In this document: one piece after another, positions 1 through 8,783 of the stretch | How positions within the stretch are numbered: position 1 is the first letter of the stretch | Layout: each line of letters opens with the position of its first letter | DNA from: Mediterraneibacter gnavus ATCC 29149 | GTDB lineage: Bacteria; Bacillota; Clostridia; Lachnospirales; Lachnospiraceae | DNA length: 64,000 nucleotides | Reading direction: 5' to 3' | Assembly: GCF_008121495.1 (NCBI RefSeq) | Contig: NZ_CP043051.1 | Location: 1,161,001-1,225,000, forward strand | Translations under genes and position numbers: made by a program | Notes under the pieces: model-generated | Database searches by the model: none | Seen by the model: the letters and a program-made list of their open reading frames with translations, nothing else | What the model was told of the DNA's origin: nothing

Positions 1-1704
1 TGCCTCCTCTCTGCCTTCAAACGGCGGAAAGATTTCCTTTGTTCCATACGCAAAAATAACTGAATCATATGCTTTTTCTTTTAGAAGTTCTGCAGTCACC
101 GTTGTATTTTTATGTACCTGAAGCTGATACTGCTCCTGACAAAGCTCCACCTGTTTCTCAAGGTATGCCAGATAGTTGCGCAGGTCAAATTTGATCTTCG
201 GAATACTTCCTACAGCAATCTTGCCGCCCAGCTTCTCTGATTTTTCATACAAGGTTACGTTGTGTCCGCGTTTTGCCGCGATCAATGCAAATGTAATTCC
301 TGCCGGCCCGCCTCCCACAACAGCAATGTTTTTCTTTTTCTCAGCCGGTGTAAAGGTTTCCGGAAAACGTTCCTCGAATCCGGTTCGCGGATTAACTGCA
401 CACTGAGGATGCCCTCCCAGAATAAACTCATTAACGCAGCCTTCCTGACAGCCGATACACGGCCGGATCTCCTCCACATTGCCGGCAAACGCCTTGTTGC
501 ACCAGTCCGGATCTGCAAGCAGTGGTCTGGCAAGCATCACCATGTCGCAGTCACCATCCCGGATCGCTTTTTCTGCGATATCCGGATACCCCAGTTTTCC
601 GACTGCAACAACCGGAACGTCCACTCCGGTATTCGATTTGATACGATTTCTGCGGAAGAATTCTTTTGCGATCTTGGACATATCAAGGAAACATCCCGCC
701 GGCATTCCCTCCGGTGGATGCGGCAGCCACCAGTTGTCATAGCAGCCCAGATCCACATCAAACAGATCCACTCCGGCACGGACCAGTTTCGCCATATAAT
801 GCAGGGTATCCTTAATCGTTCTTCCATTTTTAAACCGCTTCAGACTGCTGACTTCATTCATCCGTTCCTGATATGTTTCGTTCAGTGCCAGTGAGAGGTC
901 AATCCGATACATGATCGGGAAGGAATCTCCCGCCCTCTTTCGAATCTCACGGATGATATCAAGCCCAAACATTTCATAATCTTTATAGCGTCCCATCTGT
1001 CTTCTGTTAAATGCCGGATTCGTCATCTGTTCCAGCAGATATCCTTCATGCCCATGCAGGTAGATACCGTCTAATCCCATCTCTTTTGCATCTGCTGCCG
1101 CCTGCCCGCAGTTTTTTACAATTTTTTTCAAATTGGCATCTGTCAGCGGAATACATGGAAGCTGCGGAATATAAAAGCTCGGATTCACGGACGCAGAAAC
1201 CGGAATCTTATGTTTTGTCATCACACAAGTCGGTGGTCCTACTCTTCCAAGTCCCGGTGTAATCTGAATAAAGATTTTACTTCCATACGCATGTACTCCC
1301 TGTGCAAGATCTCTCCAACCTGCAAACACTGTTCTGGCATGATCGATTCTCGGAAACAGTGACAGATCATCCACCTCTGTCACCGTCGGATCGATTCCGT
1401 GACTGACCGGAATCAGCCCTGTTGTCAAAAGCCCTGTCCCCCCTTTTGCACGGGCGAAAAAGTACTGAAGCATCTTGTCATTGGGACGTCCTGACTCTTC
1501 ACACATATTCAGATTCCCCATCGGTCCCATTACCACGCGGTTTTTGATCATAGTCTTATTCACCTGAATCGGAGAAAACAGGGCCTGATACGGATACAAT
1601 TCCTTCGTCATCTCCCCGGAGCTCATCCTGCAGTTTTCTTTTTCCTGTTTCACCCAATCCCCATAGGTTTCTTCCAGTCTGACTAACTTTTCATCGCATT
1701 TCAA
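1..1704 (-). CDS. NADH:flavin oxidoreductase / 2,4-dienoyl-CoA reductase-like enzyme (partial)
   Basis: Reads towards position 1 with no stop, so about 568 residues are present and roughly the last 100 are beyond the edge. An old-yellow-enzyme FMN barrel starts near residue 45 and ends with MLARPLLADPDW. It is followed by an Fe-S cysteine cluster (RPCIGCQEGC, about 430-465) and a dinucleotide-binding GGGPAG. This family passes electrons from NAD(P)H through FAD, 4Fe-4S and FMN to reduce activated C=C bonds of enoates, enoyl-CoAs or steroids; the substrate here is unknown. The TTG at 1704 is chosen because AGGAGG lies 10 nt upstream and no in-frame ATG is well placed. The N-terminus is about 45 residues longer than in the paralogue at 40379-42304. 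It has its own promoter with a striking inverted repeat (1758-1802). Confidence 0.88.
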   Translation of the reverse strand, partial: MKCDEKLVRLEETYGDWVKQEKENCRMSSGEMTKELYPYQALFSPIQVNKTMIKNRVVMGPMGNLNMCEESGRPNDKMLQYFFARAKGGTGLLTTGLIPVSHGIDPTVTEVDDLSLFPRIDHARTVFAGWRDLAQGVHAYGSKIFIQITPGLGRVGPPTCVMTKHKIPVSASVNPSFYIPQLPCIPLTDANLKKIVKNCGQAAADAKEMGLDGIYLHGHEGYLLEQMTNPAFNRRQMGRYKDYEMFGLDIIREIRKRAGDSFPIMYRIDLSLALNETYQERMNEVSSLKRFKNGRTIKDTLHYMAKLVRAGVDLFDVDLGCYDNWWLPHPPEGMPAGCFLDMSKIAKEFFRRNRIKSNTGVDVPVVAVGKLGYPDIAEKAIRDGDCDMVMLARPLLADPDWCNKAFAGNVEEIRPCIGCQEGCVNEFILGGHPQCAVNPRTGFEERFPETFTPAEKKKNIAVVGGGPAGITFALIAAKRGHNVTLYEKSEKLGGKIAVGSIPKIKFDLRNYLAYLEKQVELCQEQYQLQVHKNTTVTAELLKEKAYDSVIFAYGTKEIFPPFEGREEA

Positions 1705-1757
1705 TGTTTTTGCACCTCCTGTTTTACGACATCTTTTACCCAAACTAATTTTGAGCA

Positions 1758-1809
1758 TTTTGCACTAAAATCATATTTCAATTATATCATTTCAGTGCAA
1801 AACAAACAA
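1758..1809 (-). promoter_or_regulatory. Promoter of the flavin oxidoreductase with a flanking inverted repeat
   Basis: Minus-strand -35 TTGTTT (1804-1809), 17-bp spacer, -10 TATAAT (1781-1786). The -10 is bracketed by 14-bp inverted arms, TTTTGCACTAAAAT (1758-1771) and ATTTCAGTGCAAAA (1789-1802), with one mismatch and a 17-bp gap. The position suits a repressor operator; the binding protein is unknown. Confidence 0.6.
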
Positions 1810-1811
1810 CT

Positions 1812-1858
1812 CAAAAAAAGACCCGAAAGGGAGTATATCACTTCCACTTTCAGGTCTT
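1812..1858 (-). terminator. Rho-independent terminator of the hydantoinase/acetyltransferase operon
   Basis: Stem AGACCTGAAAG / CTTTCGGGTCT (minus strand, one G-U pair) followed by a run of seven T. It lies just past the acetyltransferase stop and insulates the flavoenzyme promoter. Confidence 0.85.
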
Positions 1859-1867
1859 CTCTATTAT

Positions 1868-2311
1868 TTATTTACGGATCATCTCCATATATGGCAGTAC
1901 TTCATATCCTGCTTTTTTATAGACATGAACTGCTCTTTCATTTTCTTCTTCCACTTCCAGGCGAACTACCACGTCTGCGTATTTTTCTTCTATATATTCA
2001 AAAAACTTACTTCCGATACCAAGTCCTCTGCTTTCTGGCTTCATATACAGATCTTCGATCCAGACACACTGCTTTCCAAACTCTGTGGAAAAGCTTTTGG
2101 CTGCCATGGCATACCCCAAAAGCTGCCCTTCATTTTCAAACACATATCCTTCCAGATATGGACTCCCTCCTATGCATGTTCTGATATCATTCTCAAAAAT
2201 CTCATCCGATCCATTACTCTGCACTGCGGGAGATGCGTAAAATACCCGCATCATATCCAATACTTCCTGTTTATCCTGTTCCATCATATTTCTAATTGTA
2301 AATTCCATCAC
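1868..2311 (-). CDS. GNAT family N-acetyltransferase
   Basis: 147 residues, full length for a single GNAT domain. The acetyl-CoA pyrophosphate loop is visible as SRGLGIGSKFF after the beta strand WIEDLYMKP, and the C-terminal strand VRLEVEEENERAVHVYKKAGY is typical. It transfers an acetyl group from acetyl-CoA to an amine of unknown substrate. It starts 15 nt after the dihydropyrimidinase stop and is probably co-transcribed with it, which hints at acetylation of a product or precursor of that pathway. This is inference, because GNAT genes often travel with unrelated neighbours. A second in-frame ATG lies one codon downstream. Confidence 0.9.
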   Translation of the reverse strand: MMEFTIRNMMEQDKQEVLDMMRVFYASPAVQSNGSDEIFENDIRTCIGGSPYLEGYVFENEGQLLGYAMAAKSFSTEFGKQCVWIEDLYMKPESRGLGIGSKFFEYIEEKYADVVVRLEVEEENERAVHVYKKAGYEVLPYMEMIRK

Positions 2312-2326
2312 TGTCCATCCTTTTCT

Positions 2327-3715
2327 TTATTCTGCCAATACGCTCTTATGCCGTTTCAGATATTTTCCGTCTCCTTTTTTACCTAAGAACTGATTCTCTT
2401 TCACGATCACATGCCCTCTCTGCATGACCAGTTCAATCTCACCTTTCACTGCCATCCCCTCATAACAGGTATAATCTACTGCACTGTGCATATCCGCATG
2501 TGTCAGTATGCGCTCTTTCTCCGGATTTAAGAGAATCAGATCCGCATCTGAACCCGGCAGCAGAGTTCCCTTCTGCGGATATAATCCATACATCCGGCTA
2601 GGATTCGTACACAGATAATGCACCATCTGCGGCAGTGTAATTCTGCCTTTCATCACACCCTCAGAGAACAGAATGCGCATCCGCTCTTCAACTCCCGGTG
2701 CACCGTTTGGACAAGCTGTAAAATCCTGCGCTCCTGCCTGCTTTTCTTTCCCAAAGTGAAACGGGCAGTGATCTGTTGCCACAACATCGATCACGCCATC
2801 CTTTAATGCCTGCCATAATGCATCCTGATCCTCTTTTTTGCGAAGCGGCGGAGACATGATCGCTTTCAGCCCTTCCTTGGGATCTTCATACATCTCATCC
2901 GTGAGAGTCAGATATTGCGTACAGGTCTCCACTGCAAAATTCTTCTGGTGGGATGCCCGCGCTTTCATAACCTCCATCAGCCCTTCTTTGCTGGACAAAT
3001 GTACAATATACAGCGGTGCATCACCTGCCATGGCTGCCAGATGCAGCAGACGGTCCACTGCCTCCGCCTCACAACGCGCCGGTCTGCTGAGCGGATGATA
3101 CTTTGGCTCTGTACATCCCGACTCGCGGTATGTCTTCCTAAGATAATTGATCACACCATCATTCTCGCAGTGCACTGCGATCACTATCCCGTCCTTTTTT
3201 GCTTCTTTGAGTACCTGAAAAATCTCGTCATCAGTCAACATGTCATCATATGTCGTATATACCTTAAAACTTGTAATTCCATCATTTTCGGCAATCTCTT
3301 TCATCTCCCCCAGTATGGATGCATTGACATGCTGGATCACCCCATGAAATCCATAATCAATGACTGATTTCCCATCTGCCAGACGATGATATTCTTCCAC
3401 CTGATGCCACAGGCTGCATCCCTTCGGGCCGAACGCCATGTGATCCACGATCGTCGTTGTTCCTCCACAGGCTGCTGCCACCGTTCCATCATAAAAATCA
3501 TCCACTGCACGATACTTTCCTGACTGCAGATCCATATGCGTATGTACGTCCACACCCCCCGGGATCACATATCTGCCTGTGGCATCGATCACCTCGGCAT
3601 CCTCCTCTTCCAAAACTGTTCCTATGGACTTTATTTTTTCATCTTCGATCAGAATATCCCCCTGAAATACCTGCGACTCTGTTGCGATCATACCATTTTT
3701 TACTAATAATTTCAT
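2327..3715 (-). CDS. hydA: Dihydropyrimidinase / hydantoinase
   Basis: 462 residues, the usual length for cyclic amidohydrolases that open dihydropyrimidines or 5-substituted hydantoins to N-carbamoyl amino acids. Metal-binding signatures are visible: GGVDVHTHMD near residue 53, the candidate carbamylated lysine in TSFKVYTTYDD near 150, AVHCEND, YIVHLSS and the metal aspartate in VATDHCPFH. A SD (AGGAGG) precedes the ATG. It is divergent from a YheO-type PAS/HTH regulator, with which it shares an intergenic region containing inverted repeats. No carbamoylase or dihydropyrimidine dehydrogenase is nearby, so the physiological substrate (pyrimidine, hydantoin or related purine product) is open. 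Confidence 0.9.
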   Translation of the reverse strand: MKLLVKNGMIATESQVFQGDILIEDEKIKSIGTVLEEEDAEVIDATGRYVIPGGVDVHTHMDLQSGKYRAVDDFYDGTVAAACGGTTTIVDHMAFGPKGCSLWHQVEEYHRLADGKSVIDYGFHGVIQHVNASILGEMKEIAENDGITSFKVYTTYDDMLTDDEIFQVLKEAKKDGIVIAVHCENDGVINYLRKTYRESGCTEPKYHPLSRPARCEAEAVDRLLHLAAMAGDAPLYIVHLSSKEGLMEVMKARASHQKNFAVETCTQYLTLTDEMYEDPKEGLKAIMSPPLRKKEDQDALWQALKDGVIDVVATDHCPFHFGKEKQAGAQDFTACPNGAPGVEERMRILFSEGVMKGRITLPQMVHYLCTNPSRMYGLYPQKGTLLPGSDADLILLNPEKERILTHADMHSAVDYTCYEGMAVKGEIELVMQRGHVIVKENQFLGKKGDGKYLKRHKSVLAE

Positions 3716-3763
3716 AGGACTCCTCCTTTTTCCGGCATTTCTATCTGTTCATTTGATATTTAT

Positions 3764-3792
3764 AGAATACTCTTATCAGCACATGAATTCAA
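3764..3792 (-). promoter_or_regulatory. Promoter of the dihydropyrimidinase operon
   Basis: TTGAAT (3787-3792), 17-bp spacer, TATTCT (3764-3769) on the minus strand, about 40 bp before the start codon. Confidence 0.6.
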
Positions 3793-3799
3793 CCTGATT

Positions 3800-3816
3800 T
3801 CTGAAATATTTTCAGA
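3800..3816. promoter_or_regulatory. Candidate operator between hydA and the YheO-type regulator
   Basis: Perfect inverted repeat TCTGAAA-TAT-TTTCAGA. Its centre lies just upstream of the hydA -35 and also upstream of the regulator promoter, a place that suits activation of hydA or autoregulation. Confidence 0.5.
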
Positions 3817-3854
3817 TGTCTAAATTTCTTTTAGCTTCTGTTTTCTTTTTATGA

Positions 3855-3885
3855 TATAATGAGCGTTAACGAATCATGATATCAT
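3855..3885 (+). promoter_or_regulatory. -10 element and palindrome upstream of the YheO-type regulator
   Basis: TATAAT at 3855-3860 with only a weak -35 about 18 bp upstream. A perfect 10-bp palindrome ATGATATCAT at 3876-3885 lies just downstream of the expected start point, as an autoregulatory site might. Confidence 0.45.
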
Positions 3886-3924
3886 AGAAGACGATTACAC
3901 ATTTATCAGGAGAGGATGTAAACA

Positions 3925-4569
3925 ATGGGATACTCTTTAGATCTATTAAAACAAATTGCGCACGGACTTGCACAGCAGTTCGGTGATTCCTGCGAAATCG
4001 TGATCCACGATGTACGCCATGGAATCGAAAACACAATCTTATATATTGAAAACGGACATGTCACTGACCGAAAATCCGGTGACAGTGCATCCAATGTCGT
4101 ACTGGAAGCGATCAAAGCCGATCCGTCCACACTGCAGGATCAGTACGCTTATCTGACAAAAACAAATGACGGACGTCTGCTGAAGTCTTCGACCTTTTAC
4201 ATTAAGGACGAATCCGGAACGCTTGCCTATATTTTTTCTATCAATTATGATATTACCGCACTGGCTGCAGCGAATCAGTTCCTGCAGTCCTTTATCCAGA
4301 CACAGAATCCCGCCGAGCCATCCGCTTCCCGCAGTGCGACTCCTCAGATTACACACAATGTCACCGAGCTTCTGGATACCCTGATCGAACAGGCTATCTC
4401 CAATATCGGGAAACCGGCAGCACTGATGACAAAAGACGAAAAAATCAAAGTGGTTCAGTATTTAAATGATGCCGACGCTTTTCTGATCACGAAGTCCGGA
4501 GATAAGGTAGCTTCTATACTCGGCATCTCAAAATTCACATTATATAACTATATGGATGCCGGTAAATAA
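3925..4569 (+). CDS. YheO/DauR-type PAS-HTH transcriptional regulator
   Basis: 214 residues: an N-terminal PAS-like YheO domain (about 5-115, with the typical FGDSCEIVIHDVRHG and KSSTFYIKDESG) and a C-terminal helix-turn-helix (about 150-212, ending DKVASILGISKFTLYNYM). Relatives such as DauR sense small metabolites and control divergent amino-acid or purine/pyrimidine genes. Divergent orientation from hydA makes it the likely regulator of that operon (inference). The ATG has AGGAG upstream. The gene ends at a hairpin shared with the convergent hydrolase gene. Confidence 0.85.
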   Translation: MGYSLDLLKQIAHGLAQQFGDSCEIVIHDVRHGIENTILYIENGHVTDRKSGDSASNVVLEAIKADPSTLQDQYAYLTKTNDGRLLKSSTFYIKDESGTLAYIFSINYDITALAAANQFLQSFIQTQNPAEPSASRSATPQITHNVTELLDTLIEQAISNIGKPAALMTKDEKIKVVQYLNDADAFLITKSGDKVASILGISKFTLYNYMDAGK

Positions 4570-4570
4570 A

Positions 4571-4612
4571 AAATCCGCTGAAAGTGCAACGTTGAAACAC
4601 TTTCAGCGGATT
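4571..4612 (-). terminator. Terminator between convergent genes
   Basis: Perfect 15-bp stem AATCCGCTGAAAGTG / CACTTTCAGCGGATT. The minus-strand tail is TTTTTTATTT, so it best serves the hydrolase gene; the plus-strand tail is poor. Confidence 0.85.
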
Positions 4613-4616
4613 CTGA

Positions 4617-5549
4617 TTATACTTCCATCTTACTCTGCATCCATTCGTATAAATCCTGATATACCTGCTCCCGGTCTGTTTCATTCAAAATCTCATGTCG
4701 GTCTCCGGCATACAGCCGCAAAGTCACATCCTGTATTCCGGCCGCCCGATACTTCTCATAGATCTTTCTGACACCTTTGCCGAATCCTCCGACCGGATCG
4801 TCCGAACCGGACACCATAAAAATCGGCAGCGTCTTCGGTATCATATAGATGCTTTCCCGCTTCTGCGTCTGCTGAATTCCGCAGAACATCTGATAGTAGG
4901 CATTTACTGTAAATACAAACGAACACAGCGGATCGGAAACATACTGATCCAGCTTTTCCGTATCACTGGTCACCCAGTCTGCCCTCGTCCTTGCCGGCTT
5001 GAATTTTTTACAGAAAGGTCCATTCACCATCTTGTCTACCAGCTTGCTTCGATAATGCCATCCTTTTAAAACTGCCAGTATCCTGCACAGATCTTTTCCA
5101 AGCTTGAGTTCCGTCTTATTCTGCTCTGACATGGTCCCCATGATGATCGCTCCACTGAGTCCATTGCCATACATCTGAATATATTGTCTCAGCAGAGACG
5201 ATCCCATGCTGTGTCCAAGCATAAAATAAGGCACGTCCGGGTATTTTTTCATCGTCCGCTGTCTCAATGTATGTAAATCTCCAAGAACACATGCATTTCC
5301 ATATTTTTCATTAAAAAATCCATACTCTGACTTACTCTGTACTGACTTTCCATGTCCCAGATGATCGTTGCCGACTACATAAAATCCTTTTTCGCAGAGA
5401 TATTCTGCAAACTCCGAATATCTGTCAACATACTCAACCATCCCGTGACTCAACTGCAAGACTGCCTTTACCTGTCCTTCCGGTTTCCATTCAATTGTAT
5501 GAATCTCTGTATTTCCATCTTTGGATGGAAAGTAAAATTCATCTTTCAT
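4617..5549 (-). CDS. Alpha/beta hydrolase (monoacylglycerol lipase / lysophospholipase-like)
   Basis: 310 residues, Hydrolase_4 fold. The nucleophile elbow is GHSMGS near residue 107, the acid is in SGSDDPVGG and the base in AGDRHEILNE; the oxyanion region is LQLSHGMVEY. PldB-like enzymes of this type hydrolyse lysophospholipids or monoacylglycerols. No signal peptide is seen, so it is cytoplasmic. It begins 8 nt after the citrate synthase stop and is probably on the same transcript, though no functional link is evident. Confidence 0.85.
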   Translation of the reverse strand: MKDEFYFPSKDGNTEIHTIEWKPEGQVKAVLQLSHGMVEYVDRYSEFAEYLCEKGFYVVGNDHLGHGKSVQSKSEYGFFNEKYGNACVLGDLHTLRQRTMKKYPDVPYFMLGHSMGSSLLRQYIQMYGNGLSGAIIMGTMSEQNKTELKLGKDLCRILAVLKGWHYRSKLVDKMVNGPFCKKFKPARTRADWVTSDTEKLDQYVSDPLCSFVFTVNAYYQMFCGIQQTQKRESIYMIPKTLPIFMVSGSDDPVGGFGKGVRKIYEKYRAAGIQDVTLRLYAGDRHEILNETDREQVYQDLYEWMQSKMEV

Positions 5550-5557
5550 CTTTCTCT

Positions 5558-6928
5558 CTACCTGTCATCTAATTTTATATATTCCCGATGAGGAGCCAGC
5601 GGCTTATATGCCGGACGGATGATCTTATCCGCATTCTTCAGCTCTTCCAGACGGTGTGCACTCCATCCTACAATACGTGCAGCCGCAAAGATCGGTGTAT
5701 ACAGTGACGGAGGAAGATCCAGCATACTGTACACCAGACCACTGTAAAAGTCCACATTCGCACTGACACCTTTGTAAATCTTGCGCTTCTCGGCGATTAC
5801 TTCCGGAGCCATATGCTCTACCTTCTCATAAAGCGCATACTCTGCCTCGCAGCCTTTCTCCTGTGCAAGCTGCTTTACAAACGCACGAAATACATCTGCA
5901 CGAGGATCAGAAATGGAATAAACCGCATGTCCCATTCCGTAGATCAGACCTTTTTTATCAAAGGCTTTCTTATCCAACAGTGCTTCCAGATACTGACGGA
6001 TCTGCTCTTCATCAGTCCAGTCTGTCAGTGTTGCCTTCATATCCTCAAACATCTGTGTCACTTTTACATTCGCACCGCCATGCTTCGGTCCTTTCAGGGA
6101 AGCCATCGCTGCTGTAATCGTAGAATACGTATCGGTACCGGAAGAAGTAACTACATGAGTCGTAAAGGTGGAGTTATTACCACCGCCATGATCCATATGA
6201 AGCACAAGTGCCATATCCAGGATCTCTGCCTCAAGCGCTGTATACTTTCTGTCTTCACGAAGCATCATCAGGATATTCTCCGCTGCGGAAAGCTCCGGAT
6301 GAGGTGCATAAATATAAAGATCCTCACCTCTTCTGTAATTATATGCATGGTAGGCATATACCATAAACATTGGGAACTGACTGATCAGATTCAGACACTG
6401 ACGAAGTACGTTCGGAATCGAAATATCATCCGCTTTGTCATCGTATGTATACATACTCAGGATATAGCGGGAAATGTTGTTCATCATATCACTGCTCGGC
6501 GCTTTCATGATTACATCCCGTACAAAGTTCGGCGGAAGTGTCCGGCGCTCTGCGATCATGGCCCGAAATTCATCCAGCTGCACCTTTGTCGGAAGTTCTC
6601 CAAACAAAAGGAGATATGTTGTCTCTTCAAATCCCGGGTGCTCTGCTTTTAAAAATCCGCCGATCAGCTCTTTGATATTATATCCACGGTAGTAGAGGCT
6701 TCCTTCACACGGAACTTCTTTGCCGTCTACGACTTTGGTATTTACAATATCTGAAATGTTGGTCAGACCTGCAAGTACACCTTTTCCATTTAAATCACGA
6801 AGACCTCTCTTCACCTCATACTTGGTATACAGTTCTTTGTCAATCGCTGTATTCGTCTCACAAATATGTGCCAGCTCCTGAATCTTGGGTGTATTTTCAA
6901 AAATGATGTTCTCAATGTCTCTCTGCAT
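5558..6928 (-). CDS. gltA: Citrate synthase
   Basis: 456 residues from the ATG at 6928, which is preceded by GGAGAGG. The longer reading from 6994 lacks a SD and would begin at the promoter, so it is rejected. Catalytic histidines lie in VLHMDHGGGNNST and YGMGHAVYS, and the active-site aspartate region is VDFYSGLVY. It condenses oxaloacetate with acetyl-CoA. The N-terminal extension of about 60 residues matches a clostridial subgroup. With the aconitase at 12772-15039 it gives the first steps towards 2-oxoglutarate; no isocitrate dehydrogenase is in the window. Confidence 0.93.
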   Translation of the reverse strand: MQRDIENIIFENTPKIQELAHICETNTAIDKELYTKYEVKRGLRDLNGKGVLAGLTNISDIVNTKVVDGKEVPCEGSLYYRGYNIKELIGGFLKAEHPGFEETTYLLLFGELPTKVQLDEFRAMIAERRTLPPNFVRDVIMKAPSSDMMNNISRYILSMYTYDDKADDISIPNVLRQCLNLISQFPMFMVYAYHAYNYRRGEDLYIYAPHPELSAAENILMMLREDRKYTALEAEILDMALVLHMDHGGGNNSTFTTHVVTSSGTDTYSTITAAMASLKGPKHGGANVKVTQMFEDMKATLTDWTDEEQIRQYLEALLDKKAFDKKGLIYGMGHAVYSISDPRADVFRAFVKQLAQEKGCEAEYALYEKVEHMAPEVIAEKRKIYKGVSANVDFYSGLVYSMLDLPPSLYTPIFAAARIVGWSAHRLEELKNADKIIRPAYKPLAPHREYIKLDDR

Positions 6929-6965
6929 ATAGCCTCTCCTTCCGTCATTTGTTTTATATTTCTTT

Positions 6966-6994
6966 ATTATACTAAAGATTTTGCTCCTATACAA
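6966..6994 (-). promoter_or_regulatory. Promoter of citrate synthase
   Basis: TTGTAT (6989-6994), 17-bp spacer, TATAAT (6966-6971), about 40 bp upstream of the chosen ATG. Confidence 0.6.
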
Positions 6995-7059
6995 TTAACT
7001 GTGTATTAAATATTTATGAACTATTGCTGTTTATTCTGTTTGGACCTGCACAGAAATCA

Positions 7060-7935
7060 TTATGCGATTTGATCACTTAAATAGTTCGCAAGCTCTGCAA
7101 ATTCTTCCAGAGTCAGGGCTTCTCCACGGATACTCGCGCCTCTGCCGAGATGTCCGATCGCCGCTTCGATCTGCTCCTTCGTAAAATCCAGCTCCGGTGA
7201 ATTCTTCAGGCCATTCGCAAGCGTTTTTCTTCTCTGATTGAACGAAGCCCGGATGATCCGAAACATCAGTTTTTCATCTTTTACCTGCACCGGTGGTTCT
7301 TCATATCTGTCAAGACGGATGACTGCAGAACCGACCTTCGGGCGCGGCATAAAACAGTTCGGCGGTACATTGGCTACAATATATGGTTTTGCGTAATACT
7401 GGACCGCAAGTGACAGCGCTCCGTAATCCTTCGTTCCCGGTCCTACCTGCATCCGATCTGCTACTTCTTTCTGAACCATGACTGTAATACTCTTCATTGG
7501 AACATGATTTTCAAACAATCCCATGATGATCGGAGTCGTAATATAATATGGAAGATTTGCCACAACTTTGATCGGCTTTCCTTCATTCTCCTGTTTTGCA
7601 AGCTCAGCAATATCCACTTTTAACACATCCTCATTGATGACCTGCACATTGTCATAGCCATCCAGAGTATCCTCCAGAATCGGAATCAATGCCTTATCGA
7701 TCTCTACTGCCGCTACCTTTCCCGCAGCGCATGCCAGATACTGTGTCATCGTTCCGATTCCCGGTCCGATCTCCAGCACAAAATCATCCTTAGTAATCTC
7801 TGCAGATCCGATGATCTTATCCAGTACATGCGTATCTATCAGGAAATTCTGTCCGAATTTTTTCTGAAACACAAAGTTATACTTCTGAAGCACCGCGATC
7901 GTATTCTGCGGATTTCCAAGTGTTGGTTCTTTCAT
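7060..7935 (-). CDS. rsmA: 16S rRNA (adenine1518/1519-N6)-dimethyltransferase
   Basis: 291 residues from the ATG at 7935, which has AGAGGTG upstream and leaves a 16-nt gap to tatD. The start at 7983 would overlap tatD and lacks support. The SAM-binding motif LEIGPGIGTMTQ and catalytic NLPYYITTPI are intact, and KKFGQNFL near residue 25 is typical of KsgA. It dimethylates two adjacent adenines near the 3' end of 16S rRNA during small-subunit maturation. The order tatD-rsmA is common in Firmicutes; the usual rnmV between them is absent here. Confidence 0.95.
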   Translation of the reverse strand: MKEPTLGNPQNTIAVLQKYNFVFQKKFGQNFLIDTHVLDKIIGSAEITKDDFVLEIGPGIGTMTQYLACAAGKVAAVEIDKALIPILEDTLDGYDNVQVINEDVLKVDIAELAKQENEGKPIKVVANLPYYITTPIIMGLFENHVPMKSITVMVQKEVADRMQVGPGTKDYGALSLAVQYYAKPYIVANVPPNCFMPRPKVGSAVIRLDRYEEPPVQVKDEKLMFRIIRASFNQRRKTLANGLKNSPELDFTKEQIEAAIGHLGRGASIRGEALTLEEFAELANYLSDQIA

Positions 7936-7951
7936 CTGCACACCTCTTTCT

Positions 7952-8725
7952 CTACTTTTTGAAACGATATAATTTTTTTGCATTTTCTGTTGTCTGTCTT
8001 ACAACCTCTTCGTAAGAAATCCCCTTTAATCCTGCGATCTCTTCTGCAACATACACAAGATTCAGGGAACTATTGCGTTTTCCACGATTCGGAACAGGAG
8101 CCAGATACGGGCTGTCCGTCTCAAGAACCAGTGACTCCAAAGGGATCTCCTGCACCACTTCTTTTAATTTCTTTGCATTTTTAAAGGTTACGACACCGCC
8201 GATTCCAAGATAAAATCCCATCTTTACATACTCTTTCGCCTGCTCCGGGGAATAGGAAAAACAATGGATCACACCGCTTAATTCTCCTGCATACTGCTTC
8301 ATAATCTCCATCGTATCTGCGGCTGCTTCCCGGCTGTGAATGATCACCGGCAAATCCAGTTGTTTCGCAAGTTCCAGCTGCCGGATAAACCACATTTTCT
8401 GTAAATCCCGGTTCTCCTTATCCCAGTAATAATCCAGTCCGATCTCTCCGACAGCGACCATCTTTTCCCTGGCAAGCAGTTGTTCCATCCGCTTCATCTT
8501 CTCCTCGTCCAGTTCACCCACTTCGTCCGGATGTACCCCGATCGCACCGTAAATGAACGGATATCTGTCTGTCAGCTGCTCAATCTTGTCCCAGGACGCA
8601 ATATCAGAACCTGCATCTACGATCAGCTCTACGCCATTTTCCCGCATAGAACCAAGCAATTCTTCTCTGTCTTCTTCAAACTGTCTGTCATCATAATGTG
8701 CATGTGTATCAAAAATCATCTGCAT
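7952..8725 (-). CDS. tatD: TatD family metal-dependent hydrolase (DNase)
   Basis: 257 residues, the normal TatD length. Metal ligands are visible in FDTHAHYDD at the N-terminus, GEIGLDYYW, IHSREA, GVIHCFS and ETDSPYLAP. TatD proteins are 3'-5' exonucleases linked to DNA repair and turnover. Two start codons are possible, 8725 and 8719; the second gives the more usual MIFDTHAHYDD and better SD spacing. The leader between promoter (8809-8837) and gene holds a terminator-like hairpin. Confidence 0.93.
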   Translation of the reverse strand: MQMIFDTHAHYDDRQFEEDREELLGSMRENGVELIVDAGSDIASWDKIEQLTDRYPFIYGAIGVHPDEVGELDEEKMKRMEQLLAREKMVAVGEIGLDYYWDKENRDLQKMWFIRQLELAKQLDLPVIIHSREAAADTMEIMKQYAGELSGVIHCFSYSPEQAKEYVKMGFYLGIGGVVTFKNAKKLKEVVQEIPLESLVLETDSPYLAPVPNRGKRNSSLNLVYVAEEIAGLKGISYEEVVRQTTENAKKLYRFKK

Positions 8726-8749
8726 TTAACCTCTTTTCGCGGATATACG

Positions 8750-8783
8750 GAAAAAGGAGAGAATCTGTCTTGTTTTCTCTCCT
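8750..8783 (-). terminator. Terminator-like hairpin in the tatD leader
   Basis: Stem GGAGAGAA / TTCTCTCC (8756-8763, 8775-8782), followed on the minus strand by five T. It lies between a good promoter and tatD, so it may act as an attenuator or end transcription arriving from the Rpn gene. Confidence 0.6.

Noticed and set aside
6929..6994. N-terminal extension of citrate synthase
   Set aside because: It begins at the -35 region of the promoter and lacks a SD; the ATG at 6928 has one.
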